Of a stretch of 64,000 bases of DNA, positions 8,456 to 16,912 are shown in pieces. The stretch spans positions 1,302,001-1,366,000 of the forward strand of contig NZ_CP133472.1 in assembly GCF_031191545.1 (NCBI RefSeq), in the 5' to 3' direction. Positions within the stretch are counted from its first letter, which is position 1. The number at the start of each line of letters is the position of its first letter. The position numbers were made by a program, and so were the translations under genes. The DNA is from Schaalia odontolytica (GTDB lineage: Bacteria; Actinomycetota; Actinomycetes; Actinomycetales; Actinomycetaceae). The notes below the pieces were generated by a model, which had not been told where the DNA came from, searched no databases, and was given only the letters and a program-made list of their open reading frames with translations.

Positions 8456-10594
8456 TCAGGTGCCCGTCGGAGAAGGGGACGCAGTCGGAGCGGCGGACTG
8501 CGAGGGGTTGGGGCTGGGCGTCGAGCCACGCTGTGGGATGGACGCACCGATGTTCGCGTTCGACACTGCCTCAACCGGGGTGCCGGCCAGCGCCTGCGTC
8601 ATGTAGGGTGCCCAAATATTCTGGCCGACGTAGGTCTCACCGAAGATCTCGGAGTGGTACACGCCGTTAATGACAACGCCCGACACCTCCTGCGAGGAGT
8701 TGTCACCGTGACCCACCCATGCGGCGGTTGCGAGCGACGGCGTGAAGCCCGTCAGCCATGTGTTGGCGTGGCCGTCGGTCGTACCCGACTTGGCTGCGAA
8801 CGGACGACCGTCGCCCAGGCGCGTCGACGTGTAGTACTGGCCTGCCGAAGCGGTCAGTAGGGCAGCCGTCTTGTTCGCGACCTCGGCGGGGATGACCTGC
8901 TTGCAGTCCGCCGAGAATTCCTTGAGGACGTTCTCGTTACGGTCGGTCACCGACTCGATGGACTGAGGCCTGCACTGCTGGCCGGAGTTCGCGATCGTGG
9001 CAAAAACGGACGCCATCTGCAGCGGGGAGCCGGACACGGAACCAAGAATGTTCGCGGGGAAAGGCGAGGGAACCTCGCCGTCCTCCGTGATGCCCATGTT
9101 GTAAGCAGTCTCGAAGATGGAGCAGAAGTCCACGCGCGACGCCATGTTGACGAACGCCTGGTTGACGGACTGGCCCGTCGCGCGCACGACGTTCATGGAA
9201 CCGGTCTTGCCCGCGAGGTCGTTGACCTGGTAGCCCTCGGTGACGATCGAGCGGCCGTCGCACTTGAATGCGCCGTTGGGGTAGAAGGTGTTGGACGAAC
9301 CCACGGTCTCATAGGCCGAGTGGCCTTCTTTGAACCACTGCAGCAGCGTGAACACCTTGAAGGTCGAGCCGACCTGGAAGTTACCGTCGGCCGAGTAGTT
9401 CGCCATCGTCTGGCCAGCTTCGATGCCGTACGTCGTGTTCTGGGCCATCGCCAGAACCTTGCCGGAGCGAGGATCCAGGGAAACGAGCGCGTCGTTCAGG
9501 CCGGACGCATCTCCCACGGGGATCGCGCTCGTCAGGGACGAGTATGCTGCGCTCTGCTTCGTGGGATCCATCGTGGTGCGGATCGTGATGCCCTGAGTCT
9601 TGAGGAGGCGCTCACGCTCCATGCGCGTGGAGCCGAAGGTCGAATCCTCCAGGAACTGCGTCAGCACATAGTCGCAGAAGTAGGCCTGCTCAGAGGGGGC
9701 ACCGGAGCAGCCCTCGGAGGACACCGTCGGATTCAGCATGGAATCGACGGTGGTTGCAATGCCCTCGTCGTACTCTTCCTGCGTGATGACACTCTGGTCG
9801 AGCATCGTGGCCAGGACCGTGTCGCGGCGTTCCTGGGCGGCCTCGGGGTGCATCAGCGGGTCGTACTGAACGGGAGACTGCACCAGTCCGGCCAGGAGTG
9901 CGGACTCCAGGTAGTTCAGTTCCGAGGCCGACTTTGAGTAGTAGCGCTGCGATGCGGCCTCCACGCCGTAGGTGATCGGACCGAAGGGAGCGATATTGAG
10001 GTAGCCCGTGAGGATCTCGTCCTTGGACTGGCTTTTCTCCAGTGCCAGTGCGTACTTCATCTCGCGGAGCTTACGCTCGGTGGTCTGCTCGGTTGCAGCG
10101 CTCACCTGATCGGCGTCGCCCTCAAGGTAGCCGCGTTCGGCCAGCGAGTTACGCACGTACTGCTGGGTGATCGTCGATGCACCCTGTCGTCCGCTGTCGC
10201 CAAGGTTGGAGACCAGCGCACGGGCAATACCCGTGGCGTCAACGCCGTTGTGCTCGTAGAAGCGCTTGTCCTCGATCGCGATGATCGCCTTCTTCATGAC
10301 GTCGGCGATGTTGGCGCTGGGCACAACGATGCGCTGCTTGTCGTAGAAATGGGCGATCACGGCACCGGAGGAATCCAGCAGCTGCGACTCCTCTGCGGGA
10401 GCGACCGTCTGCAGGTCACCGGGCAGCTCGTTGAAGACGGACGGAACCGACTTTGCGACCAGCGCGGTGGGGCCGGCGACGGGGACGAGCATGCCTGCCC
10501 CGACGACACCCATGAGCGCAGACACGCTCAGGAATGCCATCAGCAGCGCGAGCAGCTGGGCCGGTCGGACAGCGCGAGAGTGAGAGTGCGACAT
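8456..10594 (-). CDS. class A penicillin-binding protein (bifunctional)
   Basis: 712 residues. A short cytoplasmic N-terminus and one membrane helix (residues ~12-40) lead to a GT51 glycosyltransferase domain with IAIEDKRFYEHNGVD (~residue 105-120), RQGASTITQQ and RKLREMKYALALEKSQSK. The transpeptidase domain has the SxxK serine in GSTFKVF (~406), SVNQAF as the SxN-type motif, and KSGTT (~603). A Ser/Pro/Thr-rich tail (SIPQRGSTPSPNPSQS) closes it. It polymerises and cross-links peptidoglycan outside the membrane. It heads a two-gene operon with the metallophosphoesterase. Confidence 0.93.
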   Translation of the reverse strand: MSHSHSRAVRPAQLLALLMAFLSVSALMGVVGAGMLVPVAGPTALVAKSVPSVFNELPGDLQTVAPAEESQLLDSSGAVIAHFYDKQRIVVPSANIADVMKKAIIAIEDKRFYEHNGVDATGIARALVSNLGDSGRQGASTITQQYVRNSLAERGYLEGDADQVSAATEQTTERKLREMKYALALEKSQSKDEILTGYLNIAPFGPITYGVEAASQRYYSKSASELNYLESALLAGLVQSPVQYDPLMHPEAAQERRDTVLATMLDQSVITQEEYDEGIATTVDSMLNPTVSSEGCSGAPSEQAYFCDYVLTQFLEDSTFGSTRMERERLLKTQGITIRTTMDPTKQSAAYSSLTSAIPVGDASGLNDALVSLDPRSGKVLAMAQNTTYGIEAGQTMANYSADGNFQVGSTFKVFTLLQWFKEGHSAYETVGSSNTFYPNGAFKCDGRSIVTEGYQVNDLAGKTGSMNVVRATGQSVNQAFVNMASRVDFCSIFETAYNMGITEDGEVPSPFPANILGSVSGSPLQMASVFATIANSGQQCRPQSIESVTDRNENVLKEFSADCKQVIPAEVANKTAALLTASAGQYYTSTRLGDGRPFAAKSGTTDGHANTWLTGFTPSLATAAWVGHGDNSSQEVSGVVINGVYHSEIFGETYVGQNIWAPYMTQALAGTPVEAVSNANIGASIPQRGSTPSPNPSQSAAPTASPSPTGT

Positions 10595-10762
10595 ATTCCT
10601 AGCTTACGTGTCGGCGTGCCCATGTGGTGTTTGGCGGGGCGTGAGAAGTGGCTGATGGGTCACGTCCGAAGCCCTCAATCGTGGTCGCAGCGTTTGCACC
10701 CACAATCGTATGTGTGTATGGTCACAAGCAGGGCTCGAAATACAGTGAAGTGGAGTTCCACG

Positions 10763-11113
10763 ATGTCAACGCAAGGCGACGACCAAAGCTGGGTCGCTCG
10801 CGCGCTCTGTGCGTCCATTGAACCGGACGTGCTGTTCGTGCAGGGCGCTTCTCAGCGTCAGGTCCGTATGCGCTGCTATGAATGCGAGGTTCGCCTCGAA
10901 TGTCTCGCCGATGCTCTCGAGTCCGAGGCTAACTACGGCGTGTGGGGTGGCCTGACTGAACGGGAACGCCGAGCAATTCTGCGTCACTATCCGCATGCTG
11001 AGAATTGGCTGGAATGGCTGCGGACCTCCGACGAGCCGCTGGCGCGCGAACTCCGCAGCCCTCACGTTCCGAAGGTTCTGTCCTACGTGCGCCCGCAGAT
11101 GGCGAGCGGGTAG
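10763..11113 (+). CDS. WhiB-family iron-sulfur regulator
   Basis: 116 residues from ATG 10763. The four cluster cysteines are C16, C38, C41 and C47 (CxxCx5C in CYECEVRLEC), followed by the YGVWGGLTERERR turn (about 58-70) that contacts sigma factor in this family. LFVQGASQ before the second cysteine recalls the WhiB4 subgroup, but the subgroup is uncertain. WhiB proteins bind a [4Fe-4S] cluster and tune transcription in response to redox or NO. The RBS GGAG sits inside a short palindrome (GTGGAGTTCCAC, 10750-10761). Confidence 0.88.
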   Translation: MSTQGDDQSWVARALCASIEPDVLFVQGASQRQVRMRCYECEVRLECLADALESEANYGVWGGLTERERRAILRHYPHAENWLEWLRTSDEPLARELRSPHVPKVLSYVRPQMASG

Positions 11114-11122
11114 GATGGTCGC

Positions 11123-11302
11123 ATGACTAAATGGGAATACTCTACGATTCCGCTGCTCACGCACGCGACGAAAGCAATCCTCGACCAGTGGGGGGCCGAC
11201 GGGTGGGAACTCGTCCAGGTGATCCCCGGCCCCACCGGCTCCGAGAATCTGGTGGCCTACCTCAAGCGTCCGATTGAGGAAACGCCTGCCGTTCAGAACT
11301 GA
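11123..11302 (+). CDS. DUF4177-like short protein
   Basis: 59 residues, MTKWEYSTIPLLTH at the start and LDQWGADGWELVQVIPGP in the middle, ending AYLKRPIEETPAVQN. The WEY...LNxxGxxGWELVxV pattern is that of small DUF4177-type proteins, which are widespread in actinobacteria and often sit next to whiB. AGGATGG precedes the ATG and the gene starts 9 nt after the whiB stop, so they are likely co-transcribed. Function unknown. Confidence 0.8.
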   Translation: MTKWEYSTIPLLTHATKAILDQWGADGWELVQVIPGPTGSENLVAYLKRPIEETPAVQN

Positions 11303-11390
11303 TGCGCGGCATCGCTGCGCACAGGACGAGGCCGTGGCTGGCACGTGCGGGAATCGCGCGTGCGACCACTGCCTCGACCGTGTTGTCATG

Positions 11391-11436
11391 CACAGGGTTG
11401 GTCCCGGCACCTTGCGGTGGCGGGCCCAACCCTGTG
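11391..11436. terminator. long hairpin between DUF4177 and crp genes
   Basis: CACAGGGTTGG (11391-11401) pairs perfectly with CCAACCCTGTG (11426-11436), with further inner CCCG/CGGG pairing. It lies between convergent genes and lacks a T-tract; probably a two-way terminator. Confidence 0.6.
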
Positions 11437-11446
11437 TGAGCTCAGG

Positions 11447-12130
11447 TCAGCGAGCGCGACGCGCCAGGCGATCGACGTCGAGGAGGGTCACGGCGCGACC
11501 TTCCAGGCGGATCCAGCCGCGCGATACGAAGTCGGCCAAAGACTTGTTTACCGTCTCACGGGAGGCACCGACCAGCTGGGCGAGCTCTTCCTGCGTGAGG
11601 TCGTGGGGGACGTGTACGCCCTTGTCGGAGGCGGTGCCGAAACGGTCTGCAAGGTCCAGGAGGGCCTTAGCAACACGGCCGGGAACGTCGGAGAACACGA
11701 GGTCCGAAAGGGACTCGTTGGTGCGGCGCAGGCGCTGTGCGAGGGCGCGCAGCATGTGCTTGGCCAGGGTGGGGTTGGTGTCGAGCACGTGCATGAGATC
11801 CTCGTGCTCGAGGTAGAGGAGAGACGCCGGAGAAACGGCGGTTGCAGTAGTTGAGCGCGGGCCCGGATCAAAGAGCGTGAGCTCACCGATGATCTCTCCG
11901 GGTCCCAGGACCGCGAGCAGGGACTCGCGGCCGTCGCTGGACGTGTGGCCGAGCTTCACCTTGCCCTCGGTCACGATGTAGAGACGATCGCCGAGATCGC
12001 CTTCGTCGAAGAGAGTCTCTCCGCGACGCAGGGTCGTATGACCCATCTTCTGCTGGAGGGACACCTGCTGTGCATCATCAAGGCCACCGAACAGCGGCAC
12101 CTGGCTGATGAAGTTTCCGTCACCGATCAT
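11447..12130 (-). CDS. glxR: GlxR/Crp-type cAMP-responsive regulator
   Basis: 227 residues, the length of the actinobacterial GlxR/Crp proteins. The N-terminal cyclic-nucleotide domain shows LFDEGDLGDRLYIVTEGKVK and the phosphate cassette region GEIIGELTLFDPGPRSTTATA (positions ~78-98). A dimer helix follows, then a winged helix with LTQEELAQLVGASRETVNKS as the recognition region. It should be a global regulator of carbon use and other pathways in this group, binding TGTGA-N6-TCACA-like sites. I saw no clear copy of such a site in its own upstream 180 nt. Confidence 0.9.
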   Translation of the reverse strand: MIGDGNFISQVPLFGGLDDAQQVSLQQKMGHTTLRRGETLFDEGDLGDRLYIVTEGKVKLGHTSSDGRESLLAVLGPGEIIGELTLFDPGPRSTTATAVSPASLLYLEHEDLMHVLDTNPTLAKHMLRALAQRLRRTNESLSDLVFSDVPGRVAKALLDLADRFGTASDKGVHVPHDLTQEELAQLVGASRETVNKSLADFVSRGWIRLEGRAVTLLDVDRLARRAR

Positions 12131-12310
12131 GGTGCGGAGCTCCTTCCGCTCGTGCCCGATTGCTCGGGCATATCGATATGGACTGCGCAGTGGATCCCAT
12201 ACGTAATACCGCTCACGAGGAGGTACCGCGCATCACACCATTATGCCCTATCTATCAGGTGAAATGGGCTTCATTACGTCTCGTGTGTGATCTGTCTAAT
12301 GAAACAAGCG

Positions 12311-13216
12311 CTAAATCGCGTGTGCTGCGACGTGTTCTGACAGAGCCTGAGCAACCGCCTGCGGCGCTTCTTCGGGCAGGAAGTGACCGGCCTCGCGGAT
12401 GACAATCTGCGTGAGGGGCGCGTCTACGAACTGAGCGTCCGCAGCGTGGTCCAGCGGGGACCAAGCGCCGTCGTCTCGGCCGACGAGAGACAATACGGGT
12501 ACGCTCAGAGGCTCTGCGAGGAGGCGACGCTCCTCGCGCGACATTTTGCGGGCAGCGCTCAGACCTCGCAATGCGGTGTTCGCAGCGAAGGGGCGCTGCA
12601 GGGCAGCCCGGTAGGGGCCGGACTGAGAGACGAGGCCCTCCACGTTGCCGGGAGAGGCCCACGCGCGATACACCGTCGTCACGAGGGAACCGGAACGCAG
12701 CGCGCGCTCACGGCCGGTAGGCAGTGCAAGGCGCCCCTGCAGGACTCGGCCCCCCGCCCAGGGTGCGCGGCCGATGATGGGCTGCACGCCGAGGGGGTGG
12801 GGCGCAGAGAGGACGCAGACCGAGCGCAGCTCGAGGGGAGCCAGTGCGCCGATCATCCATGCGATGGTTCCGCCGATTCCCGTGCCAGCCACTGAGAAGG
12901 AAGCCACGCCGAGCGCGCGGACAACGCCGATCACGTCGTTGGCCATCTGCCGCAGGTCGTAGTCGCCGTGCGTGAGGTCGGAGGTGCCGAAGCCTCGTAT
13001 ATCGAGGGCAAACACTCTGGGGGTCTGCTCGGCGAGCATGGGGAGCGCCTCGCGCCACGACCACCAGTGCTCGGGGAATCCGTGCAAGAGAACGAGGGCA
13101 TGGTCCATGCTCTCGCCCATGTCGGCGACGTGAAATGCGGTGCCGCCAGCGCTCACGTGCCGGTGAGTCCAGGGGCCCTCGAGTTCGATCGCGCCGGCAG
13201 GAAGCAAGGTCTTCAC
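12311..13216 (-). CDS. alpha/beta hydrolase-like protein lacking the nucleophile
   Basis: 301 residues from GTG 13216, which overlaps the upstream stop by 4 nt (GTGA). The epoxide-hydrolase/haloalkane-type fold is plain: LLHGFPEHWWSWREALPML (oxyanion loop), FALDIRGFGTSD, a cap region, VGRDDGAWSP (acid) and REAGHFLPEEAP (histidine). At the elbow, where relatives have GHDWGG or GHSxGG, this reads AGTGIGGTIAW, so glycine replaces the Asp/Ser nucleophile. It may be a non-catalytic homolog or use another chemistry. It is the last gene of a three-gene operon with two membrane proteins. Confidence 0.82.
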   Translation of the reverse strand: MKTLLPAGAIELEGPWTHRHVSAGGTAFHVADMGESMDHALVLLHGFPEHWWSWREALPMLAEQTPRVFALDIRGFGTSDLTHGDYDLRQMANDVIGVVRALGVASFSVAGTGIGGTIAWMIGALAPLELRSVCVLSAPHPLGVQPIIGRAPWAGGRVLQGRLALPTGRERALRSGSLVTTVYRAWASPGNVEGLVSQSGPYRAALQRPFAANTALRGLSAARKMSREERRLLAEPLSVPVLSLVGRDDGAWSPLDHAADAQFVDAPLTQIVIREAGHFLPEEAPQAVAQALSEHVAAHAI

Positions 13217-15066
13217 TTGCGGGCCGCGTCCTTCCCAGCCTTCTTGCGTGCGCGCTTGGAGTAGAAGGCACCGGCTGGGTTGGTGGCTTCGATCGAGGTG
13301 CGCAATGCTTCCTCGTCTCGGCCGGTGCGGCGCGCCGAGTGCGATACGTACGCCACGCCCAGGATCGCGACGCCCAGTAGAGCGAAGCGGCCCGAGTAGC
13401 CGGATGCCTGCAGGTGATGGGACAGGTTCGCGCCCAGGGAGCCGGTGTTCGTCAGCGCGGTGAGCGCGCTCAGGGCCGACGCGGCTGTGAGACCGGGGGC
13501 CATGACCCACGGAAGGCCGACGATCAGCGTGACCAGGCCCATCAGCCAAGCACCGAGCGAGGAGCGGCGCGCCACCACAAACAGGATTGCGGAAACGATG
13601 AGCGCCCCCAGGAGCTCGCCCAGCGCCAGGATGGATGCGACGCCCGTGTACATGGGGGCGGCGTCGGCCAGCGTCATGCGCGCACCGGCGTCGGCGGCCA
13701 GATACCAGCCGACCGGCACGAGGATGAGGAACAGGAGGAACGAGATCCAGTGGGCACCCGCACGCGAGGGCATTTCCGTGATCTGCGGGGCGGCGGAGAA
13801 GAGCTCGTCGTCCAGTCGCTGAGACTTGGAGTTGTCGCCGCGTGCGGCGGTCGACGCAATCGCGGCCAGGGTTGCGGCCTCGGCGTTCTCGTCGCCCTCA
13901 CCCAGCAGGGAGCGGCGGCGCGGGCGTGCCTCCTCGGCGCCGTCCTGATCCGCGAAGGAGTACGAGGTCTCAGATTCCTGCGTGGGCAGCTGAGTCGTCG
14001 GCTCGGTGAAGGGGGTGGCCTTCTCCGTGGGGAGATCAAGCTCGGCGAAGGTGTCCCCCGCCTCGTCCGACGAGCTCCGCTCATCCCGGCCTACCGGCGC
14101 GAGCGCCGGGATCGACGGGGAGGTGGCCTCATCGTCGTCGCCGAAAATCATCGATCGGCGCGACGAGAGCGTGTGCTCGGCGGCGGCGCCACCGACGGTG
14201 GGTTGCTCGGCCTCCTGCGCTGTGGGAGCCTCGTTGGCGGTCGAGGAGTCGGCTTGGGCGCCTTCATCGGTCTTCTCTTCAGCGTCCTCCAGGTTCAGGC
14301 CCATCATCGCTGCGGCCTGCGCGGGCGTCATGACGGGGGTCAGCGTGGGCTCCGCTTCGTCGATGCTGTCCGTCTCGTCGGAAGCGTTCTCGGACTGCTC
14401 GGCCTCGGGAGCGGCGTCGCGCGAAGGGGCGCTCTCCTCGTCTGCGTGCTCGGCCTCGGGAGCGGCGTCGTGCGAAGGGGCGCTCTCTTCGTCCGCGTGC
14501 TCGGCCTCGGGAGCGGCGGCCTCGTCCGCAATGGGGCTCTCGGCGTCGGCCTCTTCGGCAGCAGAATCCTGCGGATCAGCGGCCTCCTCGGTGGGAGCCT
14601 CATCCGTGGCCTCCTCGGTGGGAGCGTCAGTGCTGGCCTCGGCAGCGTCCGCGTCCTGGGCATCATCGGCCGACTCATCGGTGGCGACGTCGGCATCGGA
14701 AGGAGCCTGCTCGGCAGCGTTCTGCGCGCCATCGGCCTGCTCAGGCATCTCGTCGGAAGCCGCCTCGTCCGCGGCGGACACGACGGGAAGGTCGCCCTCG
14801 GGGGCGGTGACGACGGGCAGCTCGCCCGTCGCGATCTTGTCCTCGATCGTAGGCTTAAGCGGGGCAGCCGCCGGAACACGTCCCGTCAGGCCGCCGATCG
14901 CGACCGACTCGATCTCGCCCGTATGGATGGGCTCGCTGGACTCTCCGATGATCGCGGACGCGTCGGAATCCTCGCCCGGCAGCTCGATCTCTTCGCCGGT
15001 CAGCACCACGTTCTCGCGGTCCTCCTCGGTGCGGTCGCGCTGGGCATCAAACTCGTTCTCGGACAT
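13213..15066 (-). CDS. membrane protein with long acidic repeat domain
   Basis: 617 residues. The first ~430 are hydrophilic, rich in Glu, Asp and Ala, and probably disordered; they include a 17-residue repeat (SAPSHDAAPEAEHADEE in two near-perfect copies and a partial third). The C-terminal ~170 residues hold four to five hydrophobic helices (ISFLLFLILVPVGWYLAADA onward) and a basic tail ending KRARKKAGKDAARK. AAGGAGG precedes ATG 15066. No domain recognised. It lies 54 nt after the 15121-16050 gene and overlaps the hydrolase by 4 nt. Confidence 0.75.
   Translation of the reverse strand: MSENEFDAQRDRTEEDRENVVLTGEEIELPGEDSDASAIIGESSEPIHTGEIESVAIGGLTGRVPAAAPLKPTIEDKIATGELPVVTAPEGDLPVVSAADEAASDEMPEQADGAQNAAEQAPSDADVATDESADDAQDADAAEASTDAPTEEATDEAPTEEAADPQDSAAEEADAESPIADEAAAPEAEHADEESAPSHDAAPEAEHADEESAPSRDAAPEAEQSENASDETDSIDEAEPTLTPVMTPAQAAAMMGLNLEDAEEKTDEGAQADSSTANEAPTAQEAEQPTVGGAAAEHTLSSRRSMIFGDDDEATSPSIPALAPVGRDERSSSDEAGDTFAELDLPTEKATPFTEPTTQLPTQESETSYSFADQDGAEEARPRRRSLLGEGDENAEAATLAAIASTAARGDNSKSQRLDDELFSAAPQITEMPSRAGAHWISFLLFLILVPVGWYLAADAGARMTLADAAPMYTGVASILALGELLGALIVSAILFVVARRSSLGAWLMGLVTLIVGLPWVMAPGLTAASALSALTALTNTGSLGANLSHHLQASGYSGRFALLGVAILGVAYVSHSARRTGRDEEALRTSIEATNPAGAFYSKRARKKAGKDAARK
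14401..14518 (-). repeat. 51-bp tandem repeat inside acidic domain
   Basis: Two 51-bp units (14401-14451 and 14452-14502) differ at only a few bases, with a third partial unit from 14503. In frame they encode a 17-residue acidic repeat, so copy number can change without breaking the reading frame. Confidence 0.85.
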
Positions 15067-15120
15067 GCTTCCTCCTTATATCTGCCCACATATTACGGTC
15101 CGCGTGCCCGCTCGCGCGTA

Positions 15121-16050
15121 TTAGTCCTCGGCAGGCCCCTCATTCACCGCTTCGTTCGGTGTCGCATCCAGGCTCTTCAGGGCGCGCACCCGCGCCCACA
15201 GCACGCCCATGGACGCACATCCCGTCGCCATGCCGAGGGCGGCTAGGGGTGGAGAGGCGAGCGCAAACTTCGTCATGATAGAGGGGCCGGGAACGATGAC
15301 GTTACCCGTCAGCGACGACCACACCGGCAGGATCACGTAGCTCGGCAGCACAAGGATTGTCCACGTGGCGATCTGTGTGCCCGTGATCGACCAGCGTGCG
15401 CTCACTACCAACGCAGCGAAGGACAGGCCGGACCCGAGGGCCAACAACGGCATGAGGGTGTGCCCCTCAAGGACGCCTTCCAGGCCCATCGCGGCGACAT
15501 TCGTCGAATCCGACGGGGCAGCTGCCACCATCAGCACGCCCGCGGCGACGGAAGCCGGCAGAGCGACCGTCGTGCCGAACGCGTGACGGTGTACGCGCGC
15601 GAGCGGCATGCGCGTATCCTTGCCCGCGCGCACGCGCACAGACTTGATCGTCAGCGCGCACGCACCCAGCATGAGAGACAGACACACCGGATACATGCAC
15701 CATAGGACGCCGGCGAACATATCCGAGGCACCCACCGACGACTTCATGAGCAGGGGCAGACGAGCCACTCCCAAGAACTGCGTGGCCCCCACGACGAGCG
15801 ACCACACGAACGTGACGACCATGCCGGCGCTCGACTCTTCGCAATTCAATGCGATCAAGGCGAGCAACATCGACGCCAAAGCCATGCCGATGAGTCCCTC
15901 CACCGAGGCCAGGGGCTGGCCAACCGAGGCCAGGGCCTGCACATCGACCATCGACGAGCCCAGGAACACCAGGGCAACCGGAGCGAAAACGAATGCGAAC
16001 AGCCCCGAGCGCAGGCGCGCGGAGAAGTTTCGATGCTGCAAAAGCGTCAT
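15121..16050 (-). CDS. polytopic membrane protein, unknown
   Basis: 309 residues from ATG 16050 (MTLLQHRNFSARL). Eight or so hydrophobic segments, for example FAFVFAPVALVFLGSSMVD and MALASMLLALIALNC, with a short acidic C-terminus (NEAVNEGPAED). I recognise no family. It is divergent from the 16068 gene (17-nt gap) and precedes the acidic repeat protein on the same strand, probably in one operon. Confidence 0.7.
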   Translation of the reverse strand: MTLLQHRNFSARLRSGLFAFVFAPVALVFLGSSMVDVQALASVGQPLASVEGLIGMALASMLLALIALNCEESSAGMVVTFVWSLVVGATQFLGVARLPLLMKSSVGASDMFAGVLWCMYPVCLSLMLGACALTIKSVRVRAGKDTRMPLARVHRHAFGTTVALPASVAAGVLMVAAAPSDSTNVAAMGLEGVLEGHTLMPLLALGSGLSFAALVVSARWSITGTQIATWTILVLPSYVILPVWSSLTGNVIVPGPSIMTKFALASPPLAALGMATGCASMGVLWARVRALKSLDATPNEAVNEGPAED

Positions 16051-16067
16051 GCCCCTAGTGTAGAGGT

Positions 16068-16904
16068 GTGAGTATCGAAGCCCTCGTCGACCCCGCGCCC
16101 GCCGTGCTACGTGCGGCCGCCGCCCGCTCCGACGTCGCATCCGCCATGAACGAGGCGCACACTGCGCTCGCCGATCTGCGTTTCAGTGAGGGACTGCGCC
16201 GAGGCTGGGAGGAAGCGCGCGCAGAGGCAGCCGTGCGTGAGGCTGCCGCCCTGTCCATCGTCGAGGGCAGCCGCACGAGCGTCGACGACGTGCGCGCCCT
16301 GTCCATGGGGGACGCGGGTGGCCCCGCTTCCGACACGGGTGCCACGCTCGCCCTGGGGATCTGGCGTTCGCAGTGGAACCTGGCCTCGCGTTTTCCCGAT
16401 CTCAACACGCGTTCCCAGGGGGGTGCGCGCGTCGCTCCCACGCCCCTGCCCGCGCTGATTGCGGGTCTGCACAGGGATGCCTGCTCCGGCCTGGTCGCCT
16501 CCGGCCTCGTCGAGGCGCGCGCCGTGGCACTACCCACCGATCCCGCCCTGCTCGCGCCCGCGCTCGCCTACGCGCGCGACGATGCGCCCGGCCTCGCCGT
16601 CGCCGCAGCCCTGACCGCCCACTTCCGTTTCCGGCGCGTCTTTGATCCGGCCTCCTCGGTCGTGGGAGGCGGCCTGGCGCGGTGGATACTCGTCACTCGA
16701 GGCGTCGACCCGACCGGCGTGTGCGTGCCGAGCGCCTACGACGCGCTCGAACCGGCCCGCGCGGGACGCGAACTTGCCGGGTGGGTGAGCGCCGACGAGG
16801 CCGGCGTGGCCCGGTGGATCATCCACTACTGCGCGGGAATCGTCTACGGTGCCCAGGTGGGGCGCGACGTCGCCCGCCACGTGCAGGCAGGCAGGCTCTC
16901 CTAG
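16068..16904 (+). CDS. Fic_N-like protein of the helicase/secretion neighbourhood
   Basis: 278 residues from GTG 16068, rich in Ala and Arg. The segment VREAAALSIVEGSRTSVDDV (~residues 57-76) resembles the N-terminal part of Fic proteins (EAxxSSxIEGxxxTxxDV), but the catalytic HPFxxGNG motif is nowhere in the sequence, so an AMP-transfer role is doubtful. Actinobacterial genomes often carry a similar gene, loosely named oxidoreductase, beside the HAD phosphatase and the Tad genes, as here. Function unknown. Confidence 0.62.
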   Translation: MSIEALVDPAPAVLRAAAARSDVASAMNEAHTALADLRFSEGLRRGWEEARAEAAVREAAALSIVEGSRTSVDDVRALSMGDAGGPASDTGATLALGIWRSQWNLASRFPDLNTRSQGGARVAPTPLPALIAGLHRDACSGLVASGLVEARAVALPTDPALLAPALAYARDDAPGLAVAAALTAHFRFRRVFDPASSVVGGGLARWILVTRGVDPTGVCVPSAYDALEPARAGRELAGWVSADEAGVARWIIHYCAGIVYGAQVGRDVARHVQAGRLS

Positions 16905-16912
16905 GGCTTTTC

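Noticed and set aside
12131-12310. GlxR self-binding site upstream of its gene
   Set aside because: TGTGATCTGTCTAATGA matches only the left half of TGTGA-N6-TCACA.
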